From NCBI GenBank assembly GCA_024401695.1, contig JAKSKN010000001.1, positions 62,001 through 126,000 on the forward strand: 64,000 nucleotides of DNA, in the 5' to 3' direction. The notes under the pieces are model-generated. The model was given only the letters and a program-made list of their open reading frames with translations. It was not told the origin of the DNA and ran no database searches. Source of the DNA: Bacteroidales bacterium. GTDB taxonomy: Bacteria > Bacteroidota > Bacteroidia > Bacteroidales > UBA932. The first letter of the stretch is position 1; every line of letters starts with the position of its first letter. A program made the translations under genes and the position numbers. Shown here piece by piece: positions 24,054 through 32,859 of this stretch.

Positions 24054-24257
24054 CTATTTGTCTTTTGGCAACGGAGCCGAAGGCGGAGTGGCCGTGGAGC
24101 CCGAAGCAGTCTTTCACGGCTGGCGTTCAGCCAGACGGGAATGTCTGCCGGGCGGAACTTTATGGAGTGGAAGTCGCGCAGGCGCGACGTGCCGCAGCGG
24201 CTGGAACCAAGCCTTTCTGACGGAGCGTCAGCGAAGGAAGAAGGGCTTGACCGCTTT

Positions 24258-24562
24258 GAGAAAAAGAATCATCCGCCAGGCAAATGAACGTGTTGATGAA
24301 CACCGCTTGTTTTTTGATGCCTCATCCTCGTTGCCAAGGACGATGCTGAAGCAGCGGACTGGATAGGCAAAGCCAGAGAAGAACACGACCGAAAGACAGC
24401 AGAATACGGCGAGAGTATCGCTCGAATCAAGACCACCTTGCAGCACTCAAGCGGCGAAAGCGCAGCCTTACAAAACTCAAGGAGCAGTCCATCTGTCTTC
24501 GTTCGGACCAGATATCCCAAGCCATCATCAAATCCTACATTCTTCGCACACTTCTCAAGTAA
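24258..24562 (+). pseudogene. Frameshifted remnant of an unrecognised gene
   Basis: Three successive frames, each open for a stretch, together look like one protein: RKRIIRQANERVDEHRLFFDA, then LVAKDDAEAADWIGKAREEH, then LTKLKEQSICLRSDQISQAI ending RTLLK plus stop at 24562. The switches near 24325 and 24430 suggest two small indels. The composition is helical and charged. I do not know the family. Confidence 0.4.
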
Positions 24563-24574
24563 ACGACTAAAGCC

Positions 24575-24688
24575 ATGATCAATTTCATCACTGAAGTTTC
24601 CCGATGCCTGTTGTGCAATGATGCGCCTTGCACCAAGGCCTGCCCGGTTGGTGCCATATCCTCCGGAAAGAGGATACCGAAACTATAG
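24575..24688 (+). pseudogene. N-terminal fragment of a dihydropyrimidine dehydrogenase-type Fe-S domain
   Basis: 37 codons from ATG 24575: MINFITEVSRCLLCNDAPC, then TKACPVGAI, stopping shortly after. The CxxCxxxPCxxxCP pattern is the start of the Fe-S region of PreT/GltD-like proteins. The remaining cysteines and the flavin domains are absent, so this is a stub. Confidence 0.5.
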
Positions 24689-24747
24689 ACAACTGCCAAC
24701 AAAATCACACATCCTATGGCAGATTGTCAGGCCGAAAGTAATATTCA

Positions 24748-25308
24748 CTATTCCACAGTAAAGCCATAGATGCTGCTGAAATCATAAGCTCCAAGCTTGG
24801 CAGCTTTGAAAACGACAGCGTATTCGCCAGGCTGAAGGTCGGCTGTAATCTCCCAGGTGTTTTCGTCAACCAGTTCCCACTGGAATTCAATCCTTGTCTT
24901 CTTCTTTGTATTGATGCCTTGGATTGACATTCCCTCATCATAAACGCGCTTGTTCTTTACGACTTCAAGCGGTACGATCATAATCAGTTCGGGAGTCATT
25001 GATTTGATAAAAGGGTCATAGACTTTGGGAGTTTGGCGTATTGTTTTTTTCTCTGGGTCGATGACCATAACAAGTTTACCTGCTGCCTTTACTCCGGATG
25101 ATTCACCTTTATAAGTGAATTTGGTTTTTCCCAATTCAACGCCTATTACGTTTGTACCAGAATTTGCAGCCACTCCTGAAGTGTAGGGCAGATGAGTGAC
25201 AGTGCTGTCAATAACAGCATAGATGCCGGGAGCGAGTTTTCCGTTCTGAGCAAAGGTTGCCACCGCGAATGCAAGACAGGTGACTAGGAATGTAATGATG
25301 TGTTTCAT
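24748..25308 (-). CDS. Exported protein of unknown function
   Basis: 186 aa with a clear signal peptide (HIITFLVTCLAFAVATFAQ). The mature protein is about 165 residues and beta-rich: LAPGIYAVIDSTVTHLP, VIGVELGKTKFTYKG, PELIMIVPLEVV, WEITADLQPGEYAVVF. No family was recognised, though the final PGEYAVVF...YGFTVE layout recurs in Bacteroidetes exported proteins of unknown role. A TAATTTTG -7 box (25346-25339) lies 31 nt upstream, divergent from the promoter of the next gene. Confidence 0.65.
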   Translation of the reverse strand: MKHIITFLVTCLAFAVATFAQNGKLAPGIYAVIDSTVTHLPYTSGVAANSGTNVIGVELGKTKFTYKGESSGVKAAGKLVMVIDPEKKTIRQTPKVYDPFIKSMTPELIMIVPLEVVKNKRVYDEGMSIQGINTKKKTRIEFQWELVDENTWEITADLQPGEYAVVFKAAKLGAYDFSSIYGFTVE

Positions 25309-25338
25309 GAATCTATTATAATAGGTAGTATCAACCTA

Positions 25339-25346
25339 CAAAATTA
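25339..25346 (-). promoter_or_regulatory. -7 box for the exported protein gene at 25308
   Basis: TAATTTTG on the minus strand, 31 nt before the start codon. No clear -33 box was seen. Confidence 0.45.
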
Positions 25347-25369
25347 GCAATATATACACTGATTATTGC

Positions 25370-25377
25370 TAACTTTG
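25370..25377 (+). promoter_or_regulatory. -7 box for the lipoprotein gene at 25399
   Basis: TAACTTTG, 21 nt before the ATG; no clear -33 box. Confidence 0.4.
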
Positions 25378-25398
25378 CTCCGACAAATTTATAAAATT

Positions 25399-25605
25399 AT
25401 GAAGAATACCCTATTTGTCACCATTTTCCTTTGCCTGTTCCTGGTCAACAGCTGTTCTCGTAACGACGATCCGTCTCCTGACAAACCGCAAGCGATTGTA
25501 TCTTTCGTAAAAAATGTCGAAGGAGATTACTGGAAACAGATAAAGATGGCCATCGACGCAGAATGTGCGGCGTTTTTGGATTATTTCGGGATAGAAATTG
25601 AGTAA
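25399..25605 (+). CDS. Very short lipoprotein, possibly a truncated sugar-binding protein
   Basis: 68 aa from the ATG at 25399. Signal with lipobox (LVNSC, cysteine near 19). The rest reads AIVSFVKNVEGDYWKQIKMAIDAECA, which resembles the first strand and helix of periplasmic sugar-binding (Peripla_BP_4) proteins, where a fuller phrase continues into a 300-residue domain. Here a stop comes after DYFGIEIE. Probably a truncated gene, but a genuine mini-lipoprotein cannot be excluded. Confidence 0.5.
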   Translation: MKNTLFVTIFLCLFLVNSCSRNDDPSPDKPQAIVSFVKNVEGDYWKQIKMAIDAECAAFLDYFGIEIE

Positions 25606-25649
25606 TCTGCAAAATCCCCTTATATGGCGGCAGTTCACACAAATAGTCT

Positions 25650-25657
25650 TATTTTTG
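25650..25657 (+). promoter_or_regulatory. -7 box upstream of the 25710 lipoprotein gene
   Basis: TATTTTTG, 52 nt before the ATG at 25710; no obvious -33 box. Confidence 0.4.
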
Positions 25658-25709
25658 CACGGATAACCGGGACCTGGTTGGAACCGGAGATAGTTTTTTG
25701 AAAAAAAAT

Positions 25710-27278
25710 ATGAAATCAGTTACAAAATTTTTATTGTTTCTCGCCATTTGTGCTACGGCGCTTATTGTAACGTCGTGCGAGAAAGAACCGCAGGGTCCTT
25801 CACAGCAGGAAATTGAGTCAAATCTTCTTGGCAGGTGGAAACTTGTCAGCCTGGACGGCAAGGAAGTGGTTACAAATCATAAATCCGTATGCACTTATGA
25901 GGCCGGGGGCAAAAGCATTCACTCCGCTTCAGGATACATTCAGATGCTGAAAAATTATGTATGGTTCCCGAAACAGGAAATGAAATATTCCCTGACCGGC
26001 AACCAACTTGTTGAAAGTGGAAATTCAATTGAGCGCGTGTCGTCCATCAAGTCGATAGATTCCCGCCGGATGAAATTGTCTCTTGACAAATATATGTACG
26101 AAGGCGCTGCGGAAACTGCCGGCAAACTGCTGGAGATGGAAAAAATTTCCGCCGATTACTCCAAGGACGTCATTGGACTTTGGGAAGGCGTGGAAGTTAC
26201 CGGTGAAGAGACCTACGGAGGAGCTGAGGCGCGGATTGAATTCAATGCCGACGGCTCGTACGCGTATTATGTCAGGGAAAACGGATATTGGGTACGCAGT
26301 TCAAACGTCGATAACGAATATTTTGTGGATGGTGACTGGCTTGCAGCACGCTGGCGTATGAAAGAAGGGGCGGACTACAACTATGAGTGGTGGGACATCG
26401 AGTCCGTTACCGACACGCAGATGAAATGGTCTGCTCTCCGCGAAAAGGAGGATGGCACTCGTTTCAACACCACGTTTACCTGGAAGAAAGTGACGCATAG
26501 GCTGTGCGAAATCGGCAACACAGGGAAGGTGGCATCTTCGTGTAACATATCGACAAGTACGGATGGCTCTCCGATTACGCTTGCGTCTGATATGACTTTC
26601 TGGTATTGTCCTGACTGCTCCAAAATCACCGCGTATGATCTCTCGGAAGGAATGCCCGGCAGACTTATGAAGGATTACTCCTTCGTGCTTCACGGGGATG
26701 CTATCATTGACAATAACGGAGATGTGGTTTTCAACGGTTTCAAGTTCAATAACAAGGGATATGTCAGCCATCTGGTTTGCTTCAAGGAATTCAGCACAAG
26801 CCAGGGAACGACACACGTCACATTCGACATTGCCTACAATGATGAAGACCGGATGTCAAAGATTACATACAACTTCCTTGATGCAGATGAAAAGCCGGTA
26901 CACATCCAGAACATCGACCTTCTCTGGGAGGTCGGGCTTCTCAAGTCGGTGAAGTTCGACAATAATGGCGAGGTTAGTACAACGACTTACGAATACGGCA
27001 ACCAGGCGAATGTCCACCGTCAGCCTTCCGTTTCATTCTTCAACAGTTTGAATTTTTTGTCATTGGATGATATCCGTCCGTTCCTTGTTGCCGGATACTT
27101 CGGGAAGGGACCGGATATGTTTGAGGTGTCATCCCACGAGCCGGGTTCCCTTGTCGCTGAAGACAGGACCTATTCCGTGGAACTGGATGCGGAAGGTAAG
27201 ATAAATGTTCTGCACGAAGAGTATGGCGAAGGCTCTCACAAAGAATATGCGTTCACGTATTCTGACATAAAGAAGTGA
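25710..27278 (+). CDS. Large lipoprotein with lipocalin-like and RHS/DUF4595-like parts
   Basis: 522 aa from ATG 25710; an upstream TTG adds four residues only. Lipobox IVTSC. The N-terminal half has two units that begin LLGRWKLVSLDGKEV and VIGLWEGVEVTGEE, the G-x-W opening of Bacteroidetes lipocalin-like domains. The C-terminal half has YNDEDRMSKITYNF and LLKSVKFDNNGEVSTTTYEYG, the YD-like phrasing of DUF4595 lipoproteins. Probably surface or periplasmic; role unknown. The next small lipoprotein gene starts 6 nt later. Confidence 0.65.
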   Translation: MKSVTKFLLFLAICATALIVTSCEKEPQGPSQQEIESNLLGRWKLVSLDGKEVVTNHKSVCTYEAGGKSIHSASGYIQMLKNYVWFPKQEMKYSLTGNQLVESGNSIERVSSIKSIDSRRMKLSLDKYMYEGAAETAGKLLEMEKISADYSKDVIGLWEGVEVTGEETYGGAEARIEFNADGSYAYYVRENGYWVRSSNVDNEYFVDGDWLAARWRMKEGADYNYEWWDIESVTDTQMKWSALREKEDGTRFNTTFTWKKVTHRLCEIGNTGKVASSCNISTSTDGSPITLASDMTFWYCPDCSKITAYDLSEGMPGRLMKDYSFVLHGDAIIDNNGDVVFNGFKFNNKGYVSHLVCFKEFSTSQGTTHVTFDIAYNDEDRMSKITYNFLDADEKPVHIQNIDLLWEVGLLKSVKFDNNGEVSTTTYEYGNQANVHRQPSVSFFNSLNFLSLDDIRPFLVAGYFGKGPDMFEVSSHEPGSLVAEDRTYSVELDAEGKINVLHEEYGEGSHKEYAFTYSDIKK

Positions 27279-27284
27279 TAACTT

Positions 27285-27683
27285 ATGAAACATAAATCGA
27301 TTTTATTATTTGTCCTGCTGGTGGCAATCATTGCTTCCTTCAATTTTATCTCGTGTCATAAATATGAACCTGAAAATGATGACTATTCGGATTGGAGGGA
27401 GTTGACAGAGGTGGATTTGGACGTATATTTCAAAGCAAGGGAGGCATACCTCGATGATCCGGCAAATGCCGCAGACCCTGAATATTCGTTAATCGAATCG
27501 TTTGCATCCAAACCTTCTACCGTGAGAACGAAGGTGGTGGAGAAAGGTATTAATTATCAGTTTTCATCTGCAATGTTTGTTGTGACAATCTACAAGGGTG
27601 ATAGCGATGAGGTCGGAAAAGTGATTGAGATTGAGGAGAATATGCCTTCGTATCCTCGTAAACGAGACACAATCCCATACTAG
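27285..27683 (+). CDS. Small lipoprotein of unknown function
   Basis: 132 aa. Signal peptide and lipobox (FISC, cysteine 24). The acidic mature region (YEPENDDYSDWRELTEVD) is followed by a basic/beta end (VVTIYKGDSDEVGKVIEI). It starts 6 nt after the large lipoprotein and ends 4 nt before the acetyltransferase gene, so it is co-transcribed with both. No family recognised. Confidence 0.6.
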   Translation: MKHKSILLFVLLVAIIASFNFISCHKYEPENDDYSDWRELTEVDLDVYFKAREAYLDDPANAADPEYSLIESFASKPSTVRTKVVEKGINYQFSSAMFVVTIYKGDSDEVGKVIEIEENMPSYPRKRDTIPY

Positions 27684-27687
27684 CAGT

Positions 27688-28362
27688 ATGGAAAAGAGCA
27701 CTGCGGAAATGCTTGCACAGGCTGAAAAATATATAGAGTCGCGGGGGTTTCATCTGATGACAAGGGAGGAGATTCCAAAGTTTGCACGTTGTTCGGCGGA
27801 ATCTTACGGGGATATCTATTATGCCCTCGATGATTACTTCGTCGGACATCCGTGCACGAAGGATGAATTGTGGGAAATGTGGCTTTTCAATCTGAAGTAC
27901 TTCTATTCCAGAGCGCTCATCTACTCCGACAGCCCCGACTGCAACGCCTGGCTTCTATGGGTACCTCCTGGGTGCAAGGGTGTCTCGGTGATCGATTTCC
28001 TACGCTATGGTGGCATACGGCTGACTCTCAAGCTGGGTCTCCCGGCAATGAAGAGAATTATGCATTACGAAGACTACAGCGCTTCCGTGAGACTGAACGC
28101 CACCGGCGGGCGCGAGTGGTACTGGTACAACCTTGTGGTAAGGCCGGAGGCGCAGGGACAGCATCTGGTCGGCAAGCTTCTGAAACCGATGCTCGAATAC
28201 TGCGAACAAAACGGAAGACAGGCGTATCTTGAAACCCATTCGGAGAAGAATGTCGGGATATACAGACATTTCGGCTTCGAGGTAGTGAGCAATGGCACCA
28301 TCCCCGGCACAGATGTAACCCACTGGGGAATGGTGAAGCAAGTGTTAACGGATAATTTATGA
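27688..28362 (+). CDS. GNAT-family N-acetyltransferase
   Basis: 224 aa from the ATG at 27688; an upstream in-frame start overlaps the previous gene. GNAT core: NLVVRPEAQGQHLVGKLLKPML is the acetyl-CoA-binding motif A (Q/R-x-x-G-x-G/A variant) and AYLETHSEKNVGIYRHFGFEVV is motif B. The N-terminal 100 residues are aromatic-rich. The substrate cannot be read. An ATGA overlap with the VanX-like gene suggests a linked role, perhaps modification of amino-acid or peptide products. Confidence 0.8.
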   Translation: MEKSTAEMLAQAEKYIESRGFHLMTREEIPKFARCSAESYGDIYYALDDYFVGHPCTKDELWEMWLFNLKYFYSRALIYSDSPDCNAWLLWVPPGCKGVSVIDFLRYGGIRLTLKLGLPAMKRIMHYEDYSASVRLNATGGREWYWYNLVVRPEAQGQHLVGKLLKPMLEYCEQNGRQAYLETHSEKNVGIYRHFGFEVVSNGTIPGTDVTHWGMVKQVLTDNL

Positions 28363-29075
28363 AACGTCTTCTCTTTTTCGCATTGGCAGTTGCTGCCATT
28401 AGCGTTTCTTGCAGCAATGATACCGCAAACGACTTCGTGCTTGTAACCGACGTTGTGCCGGACGCCATTCTGGAGATCCGCTATTACAGCACATACAATT
28501 TTATTGGAGACCGCATTCCGGGCTACGAAGAACCGGTCGCCCTGCTCACCCGTCAGGCAGCGGATTCGCTGAAAGTCGTAAGCGACGAGCTCCTGCAGCA
28601 AGGCTACAGACTCAAGATTCTCGATGCATATCGCCCTCAGTGCGCTGTTGATTACTTTATGGAATGGGCGAAGGACACCTGCGATGTCCGGATGAAGGAA
28701 TACTTCTATCCGGAACTTTTCAAATCAGTCCTGATTCCTCAAGGATACATTGCAGAAAAGAGCGGACACACCCGCGGCTCGACCATAGACCTCACCCTGT
28801 TTGACATGAAGACGGAACGTGAGGTGGATATGGGTTGCACTTTCGATTATTTCGGAGTAGCCTCCCATCCCGATGTCCTGCCGGGACAGAAAATCGGTTC
28901 ATACAAGCCCATTACCGAAGAGCAATATCTCAACAGGATGATACTCCGCAATGCCATGCTTCGTCACGGCTTCAAACCCTACGACTGCGAATGGTGGCAT
29001 TTTACGTTGGCGAACGAGCCTTTCGCCGACACCTACTTCAACTTCCCCGTCAGCACATCATCGGTATCACGCTGA
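28359..29075 (+). CDS. D-alanyl-D-alanine dipeptidase (VanX/DdpX type), lipoprotein
   Basis: 238 aa with a signal ending VSCS (lipobox-like). Peptidase M15D signature: EIRYYSTYNFIGDRI, KILDAYRP, SGHTRGSTIDLTL (SxHxxG-D zinc ligands) and CEWWHFT (catalytic glutamate and zinc histidine). The enzyme hydrolyses D-Ala-D-Ala; outside glycopeptide-resistance clusters such proteins recycle or scavenge wall dipeptide in the periplasm. No vanH/vanA partners are seen here, so resistance is not implied. Overlaps the GNAT gene by 4 nt. Confidence 0.88.
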   Translation: MKRLLFFALAVAAISVSCSNDTANDFVLVTDVVPDAILEIRYYSTYNFIGDRIPGYEEPVALLTRQAADSLKVVSDELLQQGYRLKILDAYRPQCAVDYFMEWAKDTCDVRMKEYFYPELFKSVLIPQGYIAEKSGHTRGSTIDLTLFDMKTEREVDMGCTFDYFGVASHPDVLPGQKIGSYKPITEEQYLNRMILRNAMLRHGFKPYDCEWWHFTLANEPFADTYFNFPVSTSSVSR

Positions 29076-29111
29076 CCGGCGTTTTTGGATAGCATTCTCC
29101 GGATAATTGTG

Positions 29112-29119
29112 TAATTTTG
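29112..29119 (+). promoter_or_regulatory. -7 box of the PI-PLC lipoprotein gene
   Basis: TAATTTTG, 20 nt before the ATG at 29140. The nearest upstream TTTG (29084-29087) is 24 nt away, longer than usual. Confidence 0.4.
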
Positions 29120-29139
29120 CCCAAAATATTGTAACTAAA

Positions 29140-32100
29140 ATGAGGAAGGCTATTTTCGCCGTACTGGCAATTGCGTTTGTCGCTCTGACAACAGGCTGCA
29201 GGAAAGACGATGAACATATCAAAGACCCTGAAATTCCAGCTTCGGGCTACACATCTATTGAAGACCTTAAGGAGAAGGTCGCGGATGACTGGATTGCAAA
29301 CCTCGCAGTGGGAGACATCGACGATTTCTGTTTCGCCGAATATCGCCTTGCCGGCAAGGAACCCTGCTACATCCAGCTGACTGGCACCTTCGACGAATCA
29401 GGCGCAAGCTATGTGCTTGACACACTGAACATCCTCGATTGGGGCATTGAGGAAAAATACGAGGGTTACAGCGATGCTGGACTGTCCGGGGACGCAGTGA
29501 GAATCCATTTTGAAGACAATTCGACAGTATATCTGATGGTGAACAGCGTTTCAGCCGATTCCCTCAAATGCTCCACTGCATATAAAGGGAAGTCCGCCTC
29601 CGTCAACTTTTTCAGAGAGAGTGAATTGTCCTCTTACTTCGATGTTGTGACTTCAACCACCAAGGGAGTGAAGTCATCTATGGCCGAAGACGATAAACAG
29701 ACCAAAGCCGGAGACCTTGCCGCCACACCTCGTGGCATAGACAATGCGAACTGGATGTCAGTGGTAAAGGACGATAAGAAGCTCGTCTATATGACTATCC
29801 CCGGCACACACGATGCCACAACGTACAACGTGCAGGATGAGCTTGCATTTGCCGCCCGTTCCCAGGAAAAGAGCCTGTCCCAGCAGTGGGACTGCGGCGT
29901 GAGGGCCTTCGACCTCCGTATGAGAAAGGAAGCATTCACATCGTATATGTATCACGACTTCATATCCTGCAATATGTTGTTCGAGGATGCGTTAAAGGAA
30001 ATCTGGAACAAGGTCAAGGCAAATCCGAAAGAGGGTGCCGTTGTGATACTCTGTCCCGAAGGAAATGGATTCGTGAATAATGTAGGCTGGTGGGGTACCG
30101 TGATTACCACTGCCGTCAATCTGCTCACGCAGTTCGGCTTCCACATGTCAGACCTCTCCCTTCATGACTTGGAGACAGTGGAGGATGTTGTGAAAACCAT
30201 AAATGCTGTGGTGCCGCAGAATAATATTGCTCATTACGACCCGGATATGACTATGGGTGACCTGCGCGGGAAGATACTGTTCATTGCCCGAAGTGAGAAC
30301 TGGAGGTGGTACGACATAGGAGCAAGAGCAGACAGTTGGGGCGCAAACAAGGAGATATACTATAAGGGGAAAGATGGTACCGTGCAGAAATCCATCATCA
30401 CAGTTCAAGACAACTATGGTCCTAATCAGGGAGAGTCGAATGGTGACTATATTTCTGAAAAGCGCAGTGATTTCAAGGCATTGTGGGACTTGAAGAGTTA
30501 CACTGGTACTAACCAGCAATACAATGACCCGACACTTGTCGTAAATCAGGCATCCGGATTCGTTCTGGACCAGGCCTTCCCCGACTATCTCTCGGCCTGC
30601 AATGACCTGTACAATGATTTTGTCGGTTATGCCTCATCCGAAAATATTGGCCGTGGTATCATTCTTCAGGACTATGCCGGCAGGGGCGAGACGAAGCGAA
30701 TCTCTGCAGGGGCAGCGGAGGCATGCGCCGCTGTCGCATTTGCGATACCGCTTCTTCCGCGTAAATTAATGCTCAAAGCCTATCTGGCACTGGCAGAATT
30801 GGCTGCCTCGGAAAAGGAAACATACGGGCAGAAACTTGTGGATGCAGTGATAGACAACAATTTTAAGTCGGCTCGGGGGTGGGTTGTAAAAATTGGGGTA
30901 CAGTCTGCCAATGAGGAACAAGGAACCGTTGACATCAACGGCACTGGGAAAAAGGAAGCGGAAGTGAGAACGTATGAAATCGTCACTCTCAAAGCCTATC
31001 CCCAAAATGGCTATTCGTTAATGAAATGGGTAAACAGCAATGGTGAGGAAATAAGTCACTCCGAGACATGTCTACTAGAGGTTAGATATGATGATATTTT
31101 CACCGCTCATTTCGGAGAGACGTGCAAGGTTACGGTTGATGTTGATCCTGAGTGCCAGACGATGGTGGACATAGACCGCGGCCCGATGCTTGTCTCAAAT
31201 AAAATTGGTCACTTCGCAAGTTGGGAAAGGTCTGGAACGACCCGTGTGTATCAGGTCTTCCGGAATGATGAAATCAGTTTGGTTGACGGAGCTCACAGCG
31301 GGTGTGAACTTGTCGGTTGGACTGATTCGAAAGGAAAGACCTATGGACCCGGTGAGTGTGACGGAATAAAGGTTGACGGGGATATGCACTTCACTCTGAA
31401 ACTGAAAAAGTCTGAAAATGCAAAGAAATTGACCGTTAAAGTTTCTGATGGCTTTGAAAATTTGAAAGGCGTCATAAATCTGAGTTGGGGAGGAGTATTC
31501 ATGTCATTGACTGACAATGAGACAGGTCTCAATTACGATTGGAGCACTCTTTTGTATCTTTCCGAATATTTTGCATACAACTCTACTTACACGATGGAAG
31601 CAAAAGATATGGCCGGATATAAGGGAGATGAACATTTCTATTATTATTTCAAGTACTGGACTGATTCAAAAGGGAACCAGTATCGTGACAAGAAAATATC
31701 CGGGACGCTTACCTCCGATGTGGAATATACGGCGGTATTCGAGGAATTCAGCGGCAATGCGAGTAGGATTACTGCGTCATTAGCCGCCGGAATGGGCCCG
31801 GGTTGGGGTTCGGCTTCTATTGACGGGGAATACTATTTACCTGGAGACTTTGCGACGTTGACGGCCACGCCAGCACCGGGATGCTCATTTGTCTGCTGGC
31901 GCAACAAGGCGACAGGTGAAGAATTCAAGGAAAATCCTCTTTCTGTCAAAGTGGGAAATGATGCGGATTACGTCGCCTATTTCTCAAAAGAGGCTACTGA
32001 CGATATGTTCTCTAGTAGCATATTCAAGGCTGGGGACAATAAGTACATACAATTCATGAAGGGGACGCTGGTTTTTGAAAATGACGATATGTATATGACC

Positions 32101-32625
32101 GAGCATCAGTATGATGTCCCGAAATCCTTCTTCCATTGGCGGAATGAGCCCGCAATTGCCGTGAAAGAGGATTATCGCACAAGAAATGATAGAAAGAATG
32201 AGTCATTCTTTGCGAACGGTCTATTTACAAGTAAGGGTTTGCCGTGCCGACTTCTTGATCATGGAGAATTTCGTTATATAGCAGAGCATTACAAAATCGG
32301 TTATTGTGATGTCTGTGGAAATTACTGTATGGTGATTCTTCCTTTTGGGGCAGATGATAGTTCTATCGTTATTCCAGAGGATGGATATAACGCTGAAACC
32401 TGGAATGAACTTGAGAAGAAAGGAGCCGTCGCTATCCCTATTTATACATTTATAAGTGATTATATTGGTAGTGGGACTCCACGATGGGTTCGGGGAGTAT
32501 GGTTTGAAAATGCTGTGATGTGGCTGGGTAGAGGCTATGGCTATTATGATGCCAGAGGTGATTTTCAAGCAGAGAAAGGTGTCTATGCCGCTGCTGTGTT
32601 CCTTGTCCGCGAAGTGGCAGAGTAG
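29140..32625 (+). CDS. Large lipoprotein with PI-PLC X catalytic domain and bacterial repeats
   Basis: 1161 aa from the ATG at 29140 (lipobox LTTGC). After an N-terminal region of about 200 residues comes a PI-specific phospholipase C X domain: YMTIPGTHDATTY (first catalytic histidine), RAFDLRM and YMYHDFIS (second histidine), ending near residue 460. Several InlB-type beta repeats follow (KAYPQNGYSLMKWVN, SGCELVGWTDSKGK, TPAPGCSFVCWRNK), and a C-terminal domain with GVWFENAVMWLGRG and a CDVCGNYC cysteine pair. Probably surface-exposed, acting on phosphoinositol lipids or GPI-like glycans. It ends at a strong terminator. Confidence 0.8.
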   Translation: MRKAIFAVLAIAFVALTTGCRKDDEHIKDPEIPASGYTSIEDLKEKVADDWIANLAVGDIDDFCFAEYRLAGKEPCYIQLTGTFDESGASYVLDTLNILDWGIEEKYEGYSDAGLSGDAVRIHFEDNSTVYLMVNSVSADSLKCSTAYKGKSASVNFFRESELSSYFDVVTSTTKGVKSSMAEDDKQTKAGDLAATPRGIDNANWMSVVKDDKKLVYMTIPGTHDATTYNVQDELAFAARSQEKSLSQQWDCGVRAFDLRMRKEAFTSYMYHDFISCNMLFEDALKEIWNKVKANPKEGAVVILCPEGNGFVNNVGWWGTVITTAVNLLTQFGFHMSDLSLHDLETVEDVVKTINAVVPQNNIAHYDPDMTMGDLRGKILFIARSENWRWYDIGARADSWGANKEIYYKGKDGTVQKSIITVQDNYGPNQGESNGDYISEKRSDFKALWDLKSYTGTNQQYNDPTLVVNQASGFVLDQAFPDYLSACNDLYNDFVGYASSENIGRGIILQDYAGRGETKRISAGAAEACAAVAFAIPLLPRKLMLKAYLALAELAASEKETYGQKLVDAVIDNNFKSARGWVVKIGVQSANEEQGTVDINGTGKKEAEVRTYEIVTLKAYPQNGYSLMKWVNSNGEEISHSETCLLEVRYDDIFTAHFGETCKVTVDVDPECQTMVDIDRGPMLVSNKIGHFASWERSGTTRVYQVFRNDEISLVDGAHSGCELVGWTDSKGKTYGPGECDGIKVDGDMHFTLKLKKSENAKKLTVKVSDGFENLKGVINLSWGGVFMSLTDNETGLNYDWSTLLYLSEYFAYNSTYTMEAKDMAGYKGDEHFYYYFKYWTDSKGNQYRDKKISGTLTSDVEYTAVFEEFSGNASRITASLAAGMGPGWGSASIDGEYYLPGDFATLTATPAPGCSFVCWRNKATGEEFKENPLSVKVGNDADYVAYFSKEATDDMFSSSIFKAGDNKYIQFMKGTLVFENDDMYMTEHQYDVPKSFFHWRNEPAIAVKEDYRTRNDRKNESFFANGLFTSKGLPCRLLDHGEFRYIAEHYKIGYCDVCGNYCMVILPFGADDSSIVIPEDGYNAETWNELEKKGAVAIPIYTFISDYIGSGTPRWVRGVWFENAVMWLGRGYGYYDARGDFQAEKGVYAAAVFLVREVAE

Positions 32626-32648
32626 TCATCTGCTGTGATATGCTTCTT

Positions 32649-32682
32649 GAAGGCCGGATTGTTCTCAACCATTCCGGCCTTC
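32649..32682 (+). terminator. Terminator after the PI-PLC gene
   Basis: GAAGGCCGGA (32649-32658) pairs exactly with TCCGGCCTTC (32673-32682), followed by GAATTTCTTT. The strong GC stem suggests real termination. Confidence 0.7.
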
Positions 32683-32859
32683 GAATTTCTTTATACCGGA
32701 ACATGTCCCTCCATTAAGCCATATTTTCTTCAATAAAATACTTTCGGGAAACTTATTTCGTTTACAGCCGTCTAAACTGTCTGTTTTATAGAGTCTGGAT
32801 AATGTAATCTCAGCCCTGATTCGCAATATTCCTCATATAGAGGTGCACAGGCGTCTTCC

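Larger units (their letters stand above)
22140..24250. other. GC-rich hairpin-studded region without a convincing gene
   Basis: About 2.1 kb in which long frames exist on both strands but carry no recognisable motif, as expected from biased composition. Short perfect hairpins are frequent: ACCGGC-GGCA-GCCGGT (23848-23863), CCCGCC/GGCGGG (23870-23885), GTCGCGC-AG-GCGCGAC (24173-24188), CTGACG-GAG-CGTCAG (24217-24231), CTCGC/GCGAG (22737-22752). The phrase CGGGCGTGTGA recurs near 22158 and 22400. It contains a MITE-like palindrome and one hydrophobic frame listed separately. Confidence 0.5.

Noticed and set aside
17051-24700. Complete prophage
   Set aside because: No terminase, portal, capsid, or replication genes; the recombinase belongs to the hsdS switch. 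Only a phage-like block can be supported.
28359-29075. Vancomycin-resistance determinant
   Set aside because: VanX-type dipeptidase alone is not resistance; no vanH, ligase or regulatory genes are adjacent.
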